Origin: Roseiarcus sp963807735
GTDB lineage: Bacteria > Pseudomonadota > Alphaproteobacteria > Rhizobiales > Beijerinckiaceae
Assembly (NCBI GenBank): GCA_963807735.1
Contig: CAWEDI010000011.1
Span: 248,001 to 312,000, forward strand
DNA length: 64,000 nt
Direction: 5' to 3'
In this document: piece after piece, positions 28,047-37,235 of the stretch
Numbering within the stretch: the first letter of the stretch is position 1
Layout of the letters: each line of letters begins with the position of its first letter
Made by a program: the position numbers and the translations under genes
The notes under the pieces: model-generated
Database searches by the model: none
Told to the model about the DNA's origin: nothing
The model's input: the letters and a program-made list of their open reading frames with translations, nothing else

Positions 28047-28737
28047 TAAAATCAAAGTCGCGCACGAAGGGATCGACACCGAAGCGGCTCGCCCGGACGC
28101 CTCTGCGACACTGCGGCTTCCCTCGGGCGGAAGCTTGCGCAAAGGCGATGAGGTCGTCACTTTCGTGGCGAGAAACCTGGAGCAGCCGCGCGGCTACCAC
28201 ATCTTCATGCGCGCGCTGCCGCAGGTCATGCGCGCCCGTCCGAACGCTGACATCGTCATCATCGGCGGCGACGCCAACACGTACGGGCCGCCGGCGCCGC
28301 CCGGCACGACCTGGAAGGACATATTTCTGCAAGAAAACATGCACAACCTGGATATGCGTCGTGTCCACTTGCTCGGCATGGTGCCCTACGATGTTTTCAT
28401 CGCGGCGCTGCAAATTTCAACGGCGCATGTCTATCTGACCTATCCCTTCGTAGTCTCGTGGTCGCTGTTGGAGGCCATGAGCGTCGGCTGCACGATCGTG
28501 GCGTCCGATACCGCGCCTGTGCGCGAAGTGCTGGACGAAGACAGCGGCCTGCTGACCCCGTTCTTCGATGTGCAGGATCTTGCGGCTCGGCTGATCGAAG
28601 TGCTTTCCCGCCCCGAGGCTTACAAGCCGCGCGGAGCAAGAGCGCGTCAGATCGCCTGCGCCCGTTTCAGCAAAGATCATTGCACGGAGAGGCTGAAACG
28701 CCTGATCGGGGCGGGTTAGCGCGTTGCCTTGGGTTGA

Positions 28738-28790
28738 GCCGTCATGCCGAGCCCACGGAAACGCTTCGCGTTTCCCTCGGCGAAGCCGCC
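28738..28790 (+). repeat. REP-like repeat with GGAAACGC hairpin
   Basis: The sequence gccgtcatgccgag is followed by the perfect hairpin ggaaacgc-ttc-gcgtttcc (28757-28775) and cggcgaag. A close copy lies at 45530-45585. It occupies part of the 235-base gap before the next glycosyltransferase gene. Confidence 0.6.
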
Positions 28791-28954
28791 CACTCCGAGA
28801 GATCGTTGGCGAGCCGACCGGCCGTGGCGTTCCTTCCGCTTGCGATCGTCTAAACGGCGGGTTGCCGCTCACAGAAGTTGATCCGCAAAGGCGGGTCTAC
28901 GACTTGCTGTGGGCTTGCGGTATGTTGTAGGCTGTCAAGGCAAGCGGGCGACGC

Positions 28955-30658
28955 ATGACGGACAAGGTTGCAGAAATTCTTCGGCAACACAGCGCTTTCG
29001 GCGAGACTGGCCTCGCCGTTGGCCTGGACGCTGAATATTCGCAACCGCCGCTCGCCGAAGGCGATTTCGACGAAGGCGCCTATCTTTGGCGCTATCCGGA
29101 CGTGCAAGAGGGTTTGGCGACAGGATTGATCGCGAGCGCCTACTCGCATTATCTTCGTTACGGTCGATTGGAAGGCCGCCGCCCGGCCAAGCGCGGCGAG
29201 AGATTCGGCCAGCGTTTTCATCGATTCGAGTCCGAAGGGCTGATCCGCCGGGAGCCGATCTGTTATCTCGCAAACGCCTGCGACAGACTGCTGATTTCTT
29301 CGAGCGGCGGATTTCTGCTGATTGGTTGGGTCGACGACGCGATCGCGAGCATCCACCATATCGAGTTGATCGCTGAGCCCTGGACGGCCACGTTCGACGG
29401 CGCCGCGCTGGTGCGATCGCGACGCAGCGACGTGGAAAAAGAGATCGGCGCGGCGAGCCCCTACCATTACGGCTACACCGGCCTGCTGTTTCTTGATGAA
29501 GCCGTTCCTCGCTGCGACAAGGTGCGGATCGTTGTCACGCTGCACAATGGCGCGGTGCTGGAAACGCAGGCGACGCCGAGCTTCCTGTCGGACATCGACC
29601 TGCGCGACACCGTGCTTTCGCATTTTTCGGCGATGCTGTTTTACGGCAATCCGCAAGTGGAGCTGGTGGGCTCCCTGGGCGCCGGCTGCGGGGCCGAGGT
29701 GATCAAGCTCAATCTGGCGGTGACGAAAGCCTTGACATCGCGACCCCTGATTTTGCGCATGGGCGGGGCGACGCGGCGGCCGAAGGCTTCGCTCATCATT
29801 TGCCTCTACGGCAAGGCTGAGTTCGTGTTCCTGCAGAACGCGCTGTTCTCGCCATGCGAAGGGATCGAGGATTACGAGTTCGTGTTTGTCTGCAACAGCC
29901 CCGAGATCGCCGAAACAATTGTCCGCGACGCAGAGATTTGCGCGAGCGTCTATGGCTTGCAGCAGACTTTGGTGTTGCTGGCGGGCAACGCCGGCTTTGG
30001 CGGCGCCAACAACGCCGCGGTTCAGGCGGCCCGCAGCGGCCGAATCGTCGCCCTCAATCCGGACGTGTTTCCCTACGACCTCGGTTGGGCGCGCAAGCAC
30101 AGCGAATTGATTGAGACGGGCGCCCCGCAACAAACCAAACTGTTCGGCGCGCCGCTGTACTACGACGACGGCGCGCTGATGCACGGCGGCATGTTTTTCG
30201 ACGTCGACGCCGCGGTCTCGTTGCAACGCGGGCAGTTCGTGCAGCGCGACATCGTGCGCGTCGAGCACTACGGCAAAGGCGCTCCCGACTGGGCGGTCAA
30301 CTTCACGAAACCGAGGCCGGTGCCCGCCGTGACGGGCGCCTTCCTGTCGGCGGATCGGGCCTGGTTCGAGAGCCTCGGCGGCTTCACCGAAGATTTCGTG
30401 TTCGGCCATTATGAGGACGCCGACCTCTGCCTCAAAAGCTTGGCGAACGGCGCGCCGGCTTGGCTGCACGACCTCAAGCTTTGGCATCTCGAAGGCAAAG
30501 GCTCGGTGCGCAGACCGGTCCACGAGGGCGGATCGCTGGTCAACCGTTGGCTGTTTCAGCAGCGTTGGGCCGAGACGCTCGCGGACGGCCTGCTGGGGCC
30601 CAACCCGAGCCACCCGGCCCTGCGCGCGCGCGTCGGCGCGAACGGGAGCGGCGGATGA
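28955..30658 (+). CDS. GT2 glycosyltransferase with N-terminal YPDV/EGR module
   Basis: 567 residues. Residues 35-75 carry the module FDEGAYLWRYPDV followed by SAYSHYLRYGRLEGRRP, also found twice in the protein at 36458. A beta domain comes next. The GT2 domain starts near residue 270 (KASLIICLYGKAEF) with AGNAGFGGANNAAV, metal site VALNPDVFP and acidic motif FGHYEDADLCLKSLANG, so it looks active. Its stop overlaps the start of the following GT4 gene (ATGA), so the pair is surely co-translated. Likely role: adding sugars to a surface polymer or protein; donor and acceptor are unknown. Confidence 0.85.
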   Translation: MTDKVAEILRQHSAFGETGLAVGLDAEYSQPPLAEGDFDEGAYLWRYPDVQEGLATGLIASAYSHYLRYGRLEGRRPAKRGERFGQRFHRFESEGLIRREPICYLANACDRLLISSSGGFLLIGWVDDAIASIHHIELIAEPWTATFDGAALVRSRRSDVEKEIGAASPYHYGYTGLLFLDEAVPRCDKVRIVVTLHNGAVLETQATPSFLSDIDLRDTVLSHFSAMLFYGNPQVELVGSLGAGCGAEVIKLNLAVTKALTSRPLILRMGGATRRPKASLIICLYGKAEFVFLQNALFSPCEGIEDYEFVFVCNSPEIAETIVRDAEICASVYGLQQTLVLLAGNAGFGGANNAAVQAARSGRIVALNPDVFPYDLGWARKHSELIETGAPQQTKLFGAPLYYDDGALMHGGMFFDVDAAVSLQRGQFVQRDIVRVEHYGKGAPDWAVNFTKPRPVPAVTGAFLSADRAWFESLGGFTEDFVFGHYEDADLCLKSLANGAPAWLHDLKLWHLEGKGSVRRPVHEGGSLVNRWLFQQRWAETLADGLLGPNPSHPALRARVGANGSGG

Positions 30659-32004
30659 AAGTCCTGCTGCTCAGCCTGCATCACCCGGAGCTGCTGCGCG
30701 GCGGCGCGCAACAGGTCTGCTACGAACTGTTCCAGGGGCTGCAAGCGCGCGAGGACATCCAACCGACGCTGCTCGCCGCGATCGATCCGAGCTTTCCCGC
30801 GCTCTACAAGACCGGCGCCCGCATCGTCGGCTTCGACGGCCGACCGGACGAATACCTGTTCCTGACCCGCAACTACGATTATCTGTGGCATCGCCTCGCC
30901 GACCAGCATCTGATCGCCGCCTACGCCGAGTTCCTCGCGATGGTGAAGCCGGATGTGGTGCATTTCCATCACTTCTTGTTGTTTGGCTTCGAGCTCGTCA
31001 CCGTCACGCGCCGCGCTTTGCCGGATGTGCGAATTGTGTTCACGCTGCACGAATTCCTGGTCATCTGCGACGCCAACGGGCACATGGTGCGCAAGAGCGA
31101 CAAATCGCTGTGCAGCAATGCCTCGCCGGTGCGTTGCCACCAATGTTTTCCCGAGCGCGGTCCGGAGCAGTTTTTCATGCGCGAAATGTGGGCGAAGCGG
31201 CATCTTGGCGAGGTCGACGCGTTCACCACGCCGACGCGGTTCATGGTGGACCGCTTCGCCGATTGGGGTCTGCCGCGCGAGCGCCTGCATTTCGTCACCA
31301 ACGGCCAGCGCAACTATGCGGAGGGGGTTGCGGGCGAGGCGCGTCAACCGAAGCGCAAGCGCAACCGGTTCGGCTTTTTCGGGCAGATGGTTGACGCCAA
31401 GGGCGTGCACATCCTTTTGCGCGCGGTGGCGAAGCTGCGCGGCGCCGGTTTCACCGATTTCGCGGTCGAGATCAACGGCGACAATCTCAAATACGCCTCC
31501 GCGCCGGTGCGCAACGAGATCGAGAGTTTCTTCCGCGAGGAGGCGCAGCGGCCCTATGCCGAGCAGATCGTTGCGGTCAACGGGTCCTACAACGTCGACC
31601 AACTGCCGCAGCGGATGGCGCGCATCGACTGGTGCGTGGTTCCGTCGATCTGGTGGGAGGCGTTCGGGTTGGTGATCTCCGAGGCCTGGATGTTCAAGCG
31701 CCCGGTGCTGGTGTCGAATGTCGGCGCGATGGCGGAGCGCGTGCGCCCCGAGGTCGACGGGCTGCATTTCCAGGTCGGCGATCCGAACTCGCTGGCCGAG
31801 ACGATCGTGCGCGCCGCGAGCGAGGGCGGGCTGTGGGAGAGGCTCGCGCAAGGGGTGCGGCCGCCGCCGGCGCGAGAGGCGATGGTGGAGGGGTTTGTGG
31901 AGGTGTACGGGGGCGGCGCCGCGGCGCAGGGCAACGCGCCGGAGCTTCGCATGCCCGCGCGGGACGACAGGCTGGCCACCAGGGAGGTGGTGTTCGGCAG
32001 GTGA
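30655..32004 (+). CDS. GT4-family glycosyltransferase
   Basis: 449 residues, GT-B fold. The N-terminal domain has the glycine-rich GGAQQVCYEL and VVHFHHFLLFG. The C-terminal donor domain has RFGFFGQMVDAKGVHILLRA and the E-x7-E region WWEAFGLVISEAWM. A Cys cluster (SLCSNASPVRCHQCFP) in the N-domain resembles the four-Cys insertion of some polysaccharide GT4 enzymes and may bind metal. The ATG lies in the ATGA overlap with the GT2 gene. The last 30 residues look low in complexity. It likely acts in the cytoplasm on a lipid- or protein-linked glycan. Confidence 0.9.
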   Translation: MKVLLLSLHHPELLRGGAQQVCYELFQGLQAREDIQPTLLAAIDPSFPALYKTGARIVGFDGRPDEYLFLTRNYDYLWHRLADQHLIAAYAEFLAMVKPDVVHFHHFLLFGFELVTVTRRALPDVRIVFTLHEFLVICDANGHMVRKSDKSLCSNASPVRCHQCFPERGPEQFFMREMWAKRHLGEVDAFTTPTRFMVDRFADWGLPRERLHFVTNGQRNYAEGVAGEARQPKRKRNRFGFFGQMVDAKGVHILLRAVAKLRGAGFTDFAVEINGDNLKYASAPVRNEIESFFREEAQRPYAEQIVAVNGSYNVDQLPQRMARIDWCVVPSIWWEAFGLVISEAWMFKRPVLVSNVGAMAERVRPEVDGLHFQVGDPNSLAETIVRAASEGGLWERLAQGVRPPPAREAMVEGFVEVYGGGAAAQGNAPELRMPARDDRLATREVVFGR

Positions 32005-32142
32005 TTCCGTAAGTGAACGGACCGCTTAGCTGTTCGGAGGGCAAGATGTTTGAACGAGGTCCCGACGGATTGGCGGCGCGAATTGGCGATGCTATGAAGG
32101 CCGCTGCCGTCGCCGCATTGGACGGGGAAAAGTTTACGAACG

Positions 32143-32910
32143 ATGTCGAAAACTCCCGTATTCGTTGTCGGCTCTCCGCGCTCCGGAACAAGCGCATTGG
32201 CGGACTCTTTGTTGAGCGCCGGGTATCAGGGCTATCGCGAGGGCAATTTTCTGACTTTGCTGACGACGCTGTACAGGTTCATCGACCGCCACTTCGCGGC
32301 CTTCGGTCAGGCCGGTCCGCAGGTGATGGTTTCTCTGGTCGATACGGAGACGCTCAAGGCGTCGATCGCGGGGATCTTTCGCGACGAGACCAATCGGCTC
32401 AATCCTGTGGAGCCCTGGTTCGACAAGAGCGGCAATCCGGAGATGATCGAGGCGATTCCGACGTTGCTGAAGCTCTGGCCGGAGGCGCATTTCATTTTCG
32501 CCAAACGGCGCGCGATCGAGAATATCGTCTCGCGATTGAAAAAATTTCCGCATCTCGATTTCGAGTATCACTGTCGCGACTGGGCGCGCAACATGAATGC
32601 TTGGCGGCGGATGCGCGACCAGATTCCGGAAGGCCGGGCTATCGAGATCGACCAGCAGGAACTCGTCCGCGATCCCGAAACGGCCGCCGGTCGCATGGGC
32701 GACCTTCTGGGGCTGACAGATGCGCAGCGGGCGACCCTGACAGGGACTTTCAGTCGTGGTCGGCCGCAACAGACGGAAGATGGCAGCGCGCAGCGCGTGC
32801 TCGCCCTTTCCGGCCTTTGGACTGAGGCACAACGGTCGCAATTCGAATCGATTTGCGGGCCGGAGATGAAGTCTTACGGGTATTCGTTGGACGGCCTATA
32901 CTGGGCATAA
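32143..32910 (+). CDS. Sulfotransferase-family protein
   Basis: 255 residues. The N-terminal FVVGSPRSGTSALADSL is the PAPS 5'-phosphate-binding loop of sulfotransferases. FAKRRAIENIVSRLKKFP matches the 3'-phosphate-binding region, and a YSLDGLYWA tail follows. It would transfer sulfate from PAPS to a sugar or peptide, and its place among glycosyltransferases suggests sulfation of the same glycan. PAPS-making genes are not in the window. The ATG is 138 bases after the GT4 gene. Confidence 0.85.
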   Translation: MSKTPVFVVGSPRSGTSALADSLLSAGYQGYREGNFLTLLTTLYRFIDRHFAAFGQAGPQVMVSLVDTETLKASIAGIFRDETNRLNPVEPWFDKSGNPEMIEAIPTLLKLWPEAHFIFAKRRAIENIVSRLKKFPHLDFEYHCRDWARNMNAWRRMRDQIPEGRAIEIDQQELVRDPETAAGRMGDLLGLTDAQRATLTGTFSRGRPQQTEDGSAQRVLALSGLWTEAQRSQFESICGPEMKSYGYSLDGLYWA

Positions 32911-33070
32911 TCACGAAAGGCTTTTTGCGTCGACCGCCGAGGGATGTGCTTGCCAATTTTAGGAGCGGGGACAGATTAGGTGGCGCTGGATGCTATGTCT
33001 CGCAGAAGAAGAAGGCGGCGCGTCGCGCCGCAAAGAGGAGCGCGCGTGTCTCTGTTAGGTCAGGGGATGG

Positions 33071-33967
33071 ATGGAAATGTCTGAGAACGTTGATGCCGCC
33101 CAGAAGCCTAAAAAGTCGATAGCTGCTATGACGTTTACCTACAATGAAAACGTTAACTTACCGCTCTGGATAAAATATTATGGCGCTGCTTGCGGTGAGG
33201 ATAACCTTTTTATTGCAGATCGCGGCTCTAACGATGGAAGTGTTGATAGGGTTGGAAAAGCTAATTTGCTAAAATTGCCGCGCCATGATTTTGATGAGTT
33301 TGAAAAAACAGATTTTATTAATAATATGCATTCGGCGCTGCTAAATTTTTATGATTTTGTTGTATATACGGATTGCGACGAGTTTCTTGTGCCCGATCCC
33401 AACAAGCATTTAACGTTAAATGATTACGTGCAAGAGATGGCTGCAGATTGCGTGCGGGCAATTGGAATTGATGTGTTACATATTCTTGATAATGAACTTC
33501 CGCTTGATCTAAGTCGTCCGGTGTTGTCCCAGAGAAGCTTCGGCCGTTTTGGATCCCCTTCGTGTAAAGCGCTTATCACTAAGGTTCCTCTGAAGTGGCT
33601 TCCCGGCTTTCATTCCTGTGATCGCAAAATCGAAATTGATCTATCGCTCGCGCTATTCCATTTAAAATATATGGATTACGGAATGGCTTGCGCACGACAA
33701 GTTGTAAATAACGAAACAATTTGGTCGAAGCGTTCGCTTGATCGTCAATTTGGTGGGCATCATCGGTGGAATTTAGCTCAGTTCGTGCATCATGGCTTTT
33801 TTGTGCCCTCAGATGTATTCAAAAGAGATGGCTTTGGCGAGTTTGACCTTACTGCGGAGGTGGAGACAATCCACAACAATACTGCGCTTACGAACGGTTT
33901 TTGGAGGATTCCGACGAATGTTTACAAATGGATACGAATTCCAGATAGATTCAGAAATCAACTCTGA
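33071..33967 (+). CDS. GT92/GT2-like glycosyltransferase in an AT-rich patch
   Basis: 298 residues. AAMTFTYNENVNLPLWIKYY starts a GT-A domain, DRGSNDGS follows, and VVYTDCDEFLVPD holds the DXD metal site. The late HHRWNLAQFVHHGFF is typical of DUF23/GT92-like and GT2-type capsule enzymes. Base composition is strikingly AT-rich compared with every gene before it, and codons end in A/T, so it was probably acquired from another lineage. ATG 33071 is preceded by agggg; ATG 33077 is an alternative. Confidence 0.82.
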   Translation: MEMSENVDAAQKPKKSIAAMTFTYNENVNLPLWIKYYGAACGEDNLFIADRGSNDGSVDRVGKANLLKLPRHDFDEFEKTDFINNMHSALLNFYDFVVYTDCDEFLVPDPNKHLTLNDYVQEMAADCVRAIGIDVLHILDNELPLDLSRPVLSQRSFGRFGSPSCKALITKVPLKWLPGFHSCDRKIEIDLSLALFHLKYMDYGMACARQVVNNETIWSKRSLDRQFGGHHRWNLAQFVHHGFFVPSDVFKRDGFGEFDLTAEVETIHNNTALTNGFWRIPTNVYKWIRIPDRFRNQL

Positions 33968-34848
33968 ATTGGTATTTATATACTTCTATTTGGACCTGGT
34001 CAACAACGGGGCAGCGCGTCTAGGGATGTACGATTACAAATCGGCGAATATGATTTTAGGATCGACTGCGTATTTTGCTCATATCAACAACCCGACTTAG
34101 AAAATTGCTGTGGCTTTTTGCGTCGTCTCCGACAGTTTTCTAGATGTATACAGATTATCGCCGTTGCAACAAATAATTTTGTCGATTTTGATTCTCAAAG
34201 TTGCGACGGTGTTTTTGAATTTATTGCGAAAATTATCGCGCGGAGTTTGAGGCATTCCAAGCTGATCTCGACTTTACCTCTAATCTAAGTACACTCTCGC
34301 CTAGAAAGGGGGTATTGTTTGTGAATGATACGATTTGGAAGAAGCATTATCGGCCGCGGCCACATTCCCTGGTTTTGCATTTTCTTTAGGGCAGAGCGAT
34401 ACCGTATTATTTGATCAGCGCGATAGTTTTGGCAGGAATAAATTTTCCGTACAGGAGTTTCGACTGATTCTTGGATATCAACTCATCTATTTTTGTCTCG
34501 CAAACATTATTTTCTAAATTAGAGTGTAAAATCTGTTCTGAATTAGTAGAACCTTGGACATAGAAATATAGCTAGTGCCGATTATGATATTCTGGCCCGA
34601 TTTTTTTTGAATGAATCGACCCATTCTCAGATAATAAGCTAAATCAATGGTTATTTTGTGGTGGATGGTATAATAGCCAGCCTTTAGCAAATGACAATTA
34701 TCTTTTTTCGTTGAAAGCTGAGATCAATATTAAAATAAATTTACATAACTTACCTAACAATAAAATGTGGAAATATTGTCTACAATATGGAAATATTTAA
34801 GATCGTCCGAGAGATATTAAGGCTAAATCCAAGGACAGGAACGTGATA
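33968..34848. other. AT-rich region with decayed coding remnants
   Basis: About 880 bases of low-GC DNA without an intact gene. On the plus strand a frame without ATG runs from 33968 to 34288 and has protein-like stretches (CIQIIAVATNNFVDFDSQ). A second fragment near 34310-34390 reads GVLFVNDTIWKKHYRPR. They may be remnants of one more glycan gene, but I cannot name it. From 34500 on, only AT-rich sequence with many stops is seen. This block is the core of the AT-rich patch. Confidence 0.45.
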
Positions 34849-36446
34849 ATGTTTTTATATGTCACCCTATCTCTCGTGAGTTTGCCGTGCTCCGAAATTT
34901 TAACTTTGACACCCGAGGTTTTTGATCTTCGGCGAGATTGCGGGGCCCTTGGCAATGGAGTCGCGGACGACTCTGCTTCAATTCACGTCTGCCTAGAGCG
35001 TCTTGCGACCGGTTTGAAGGGTAGTGAGAGAGCCGTTTTAAGAATTCCGCCGGGAGTATACCGGATCGGCGGGGATTTAGGCCCCATGCCAACTCTGTCG
35101 CGGGGGGCCTCGATAAGCGGCGCGGGACCCTTTGCTAGCATGTTCACTCTGGACAAGCAGTTTTCCGGCCCGCTTTTCTCATGGTCTGAGGCTTGGGCTG
35201 CAGGACACTATGGACCAAATTCAGTCGACCTCGTGCGCGACACCAGCGGCCCCACCATCAGCGGCATAAGGATCGTTGGCTCCCGCGACGCCAAAGGCCG
35301 TCAAGCGGCCCTTAATTTCTACGATCGCAACGACTCCGTCCTCATTAGTGACGTGGAGATGGACTATATTAATGGCCCCTGCATTTCGATCGGTCGCGCG
35401 CTGAATGCGCAGAAGGCGTATGCGCGCGAGTCGAGCTTCTATAACGTCAAATGCTGGTATTCCGGCTCGGATGCCGAGCCCGCAGTCGAGATCGGCTCGG
35501 GACAACTGATGACTCAGACGGCACTAATGAGCTTGATTTCTATAAACTCGCGATCTTCGCCGCCAAGAATGTTGGCCTTTCTATCCGCAATCCAAACCCT
35601 TACTCTGCTACGAGGAAACTCCGCTTCTTTGGCCTGCGCGTTGAGCAAAGCGGCGGCGACGACGTGCAAATCGCTCCTGCCCCCGACAAGGGTCTGGTTT
35701 TCGGGGTAGACTTCTACGACCTTTCCGCACTGACCGCCGGCGGAGCCGGGCTGCGCATCGGCGGCGCCGGCGGCAAGCAGCCTTACGCGATCGGGGTCCA
35801 CGGCGGGCTGTTCGGCCCCGGCAACAAGATTGGCGTCGAGATCGACAACGGCCGGCTGATCGATATCGAACTCAGCGCTCTCGACGCGCCCGTCGTGCTC
35901 GGCCCCGGCGCGGGCGCGGATATTTCGATCCACGGCAACGGCTCCGAATACGATTGGCGCTTCGAGGGGACGAAGCCGCCGGGCGCCGAGGCGGTTCCGC
36001 TGAACCTGCGCGCGCCTTACGGGCTCTACGGCCTGCCGAACGCCGGCCACAAGGTCGGCGCGGCGGCGTTGCAGGGGGAGGCCGTCGACGGCAAGCCGGC
36101 GCGGCTCACCATGGACGGCAAGCCGGCCGACGCCTACAATTGCTTCAATCCGAGCTACGCCCAGGCGTTCAATCTGTCGGTGCAACTGATGGCGGTGAAC
36201 CACGCCCATCCCGAGCGCTGGTACGCTTGGACGATGCCGCAAGCTGTGCTCTCGGCGTGGAGCGGGCCGGCCACGGCTGCGCTGACGATGGGCGCTCCGG
36301 CTGTGCGCTCGGGCCGAGCCTCCGACGCCGGCGCCGTGACCTTGGAGGCCGACAGGCGCTACGGTTGCCTGGCGCTCGTCTTCACCCCGCCCGACAAGGA
36401 CCGCTGGGACGCGACGGCTTCGATCCAGTTTGCCCGCGCACCCTGA
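34849..36446 (+). pseudogene. Pectate-lyase-superfamily (parallel beta-helix) protein, one frameshift
   Basis: Two overlapping frames form one protein of about 530 residues. The first begins with a signal-like segment (FLYVTLSLVSLPCSE), then EVFDLRRDCGALGNGVADDSA and LRIPPGVYRIGGDLG, the start of Pectate_lyase_3-type beta-helix proteins, and runs to VEIGSG near 35505. The second continues with DDSDGTNELDFYKLAIF to the stop at 36446. A one-base loss near 35510 explains the break. Its start shares the AT-rich composition of the preceding patch and the C-terminus is GC-rich. It may degrade or decorate the local polysaccharide; substrate unknown. GTG 34843 is an alternative start. Confidence 0.7.
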
Positions 36447-36457
36447 CGGCGGCGCGC

Positions 36458-36895
36458 TCACCCGGTCCGCAGCGCAAAATTCGCGAACGGCAAGCGGCCC
36501 TCCTTATACCCGACCGTCTCGAAATGCTCCTGCGCCGAGACGAACACTTCCTTGTGAATAGCCTCGGCGACGTCGGGGTAGGCGCCGAGATACCAGCTCT
36601 CCTCGACGGCGATCGCATAGGGCATGCGGTGCTCGTAATAGCCGAACCGGATGTAGTGGTGGCGCGCGCTGCGGAAGGCGCCGCGCACGATCGCCTCCTT
36701 CAGGTCGGGATGCTTTTCGAGGTACCAAGTCTCATCGACGTGCACGTCTTTCAGGAACAACGCCATAAGATCATAAAAGAAATGCCCCTCCACCGCGAAA
36801 TAGCCCGTCGTACTCGAAGGCACCACGCGCTTCACGTTGAGCAGCGCGGCATAGGCGGGCAGACTTCCGATCTTCGTTTCTGGCACCGCAAGCAT
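36458..36895 (-). CDS. Small protein with two YPDV/EGR modules
   Basis: 145 residues. Two tandem modules of about 40 residues occupy the C-terminal half: VDETWYLEKHPDLKEAIVRG with HYIRFGYYEHRMPY, and VEESWYLGAYPDVAEAIHKE with HFETVGYKEGRLPF. The same module is at the N-terminus of the GT2 enzyme at 28955, so it is likely a binding or docking unit of this glycan system. The first 50 residues show no known domain. I chose ATG 36895 over GTG 36955 on protein character. It is divergent from the TPR-GT32 gene. Confidence 0.65.
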   Translation of the reverse strand: MLAVPETKIGSLPAYAALLNVKRVVPSSTTGYFAVEGHFFYDLMALFLKDVHVDETWYLEKHPDLKEAIVRGAFRSARHHYIRFGYYEHRMPYAIAVEESWYLGAYPDVAEAIHKEVFVSAQEHFETVGYKEGRLPFANFALRTG

Positions 36896-37235
36896 CCCCA
36901 GGCCGCGTTTTCTGAACCTTTCGCAAATACCGCGCCAAAATGACGGCCAAAACACTTCGGCGTTGGCTTAGGGCGCCTGTCATTGCGAAATGGTCGTAGG
37001 CAACCGATAGCACGCCTGCAAGACCGGCCAGGTTCAAATGTTTGGGACGCAAACGCGCCTGCAAAGCAATCGGCAATCTGGAAGCGCCGCGGCGGCGTTC
37101 GCAATTCCATGAGATTGCAAAGGCTCAGACAAGTGTAGTACGAGCCCCCACGGGGTTGCGCAACTTCGGTCGCGCTGCATTTTTGCTGAAGTCTTTGCTG
37201 GGAGCGGTCAACGCTCCTTTCAACCAAGTGCAAGC
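36896..37235. other. Divergent promoter region
   Basis: 340 bases between the YPDV-module gene (reverse) and the TPR-GT32 gene (forward). Both promoters should be here. I see no clear -35/-10 pair or operator, and the frames inside lack protein character. Confidence 0.4.

Larger units (their letters stand above)
26345..28719 (+). pseudogene. GT4-family glycosyltransferase interrupted by an IS630-family element
   Basis: The N-terminal part (MNWLFVHNNFPAQFSHLA to about residue 179) and C-terminal part (from 28049: VAHEGIDTEAARP, GGDANTYGPPAP, LLEAMSVGCTIVASDTAPV) belong to one GT4 glycosyltransferase. Removing 26883-28048 (element plus one TA copy) joins them exactly in frame as SEFRPKIKVAHEGID, giving a 402-residue protein with 538 + 671 coding bases. 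The donor-site Glu region (SWSLLEAMS) is in the downstream part, so the current gene cannot make a working enzyme. This is a clean recent insertion with no other decay visible. Confidence 0.93.

Noticed and set aside
33050..35250. Prophage or integrative element
   Set aside because: No integrase, phage gene, tRNA or attachment repeat was found at the edges of the AT-rich patch.
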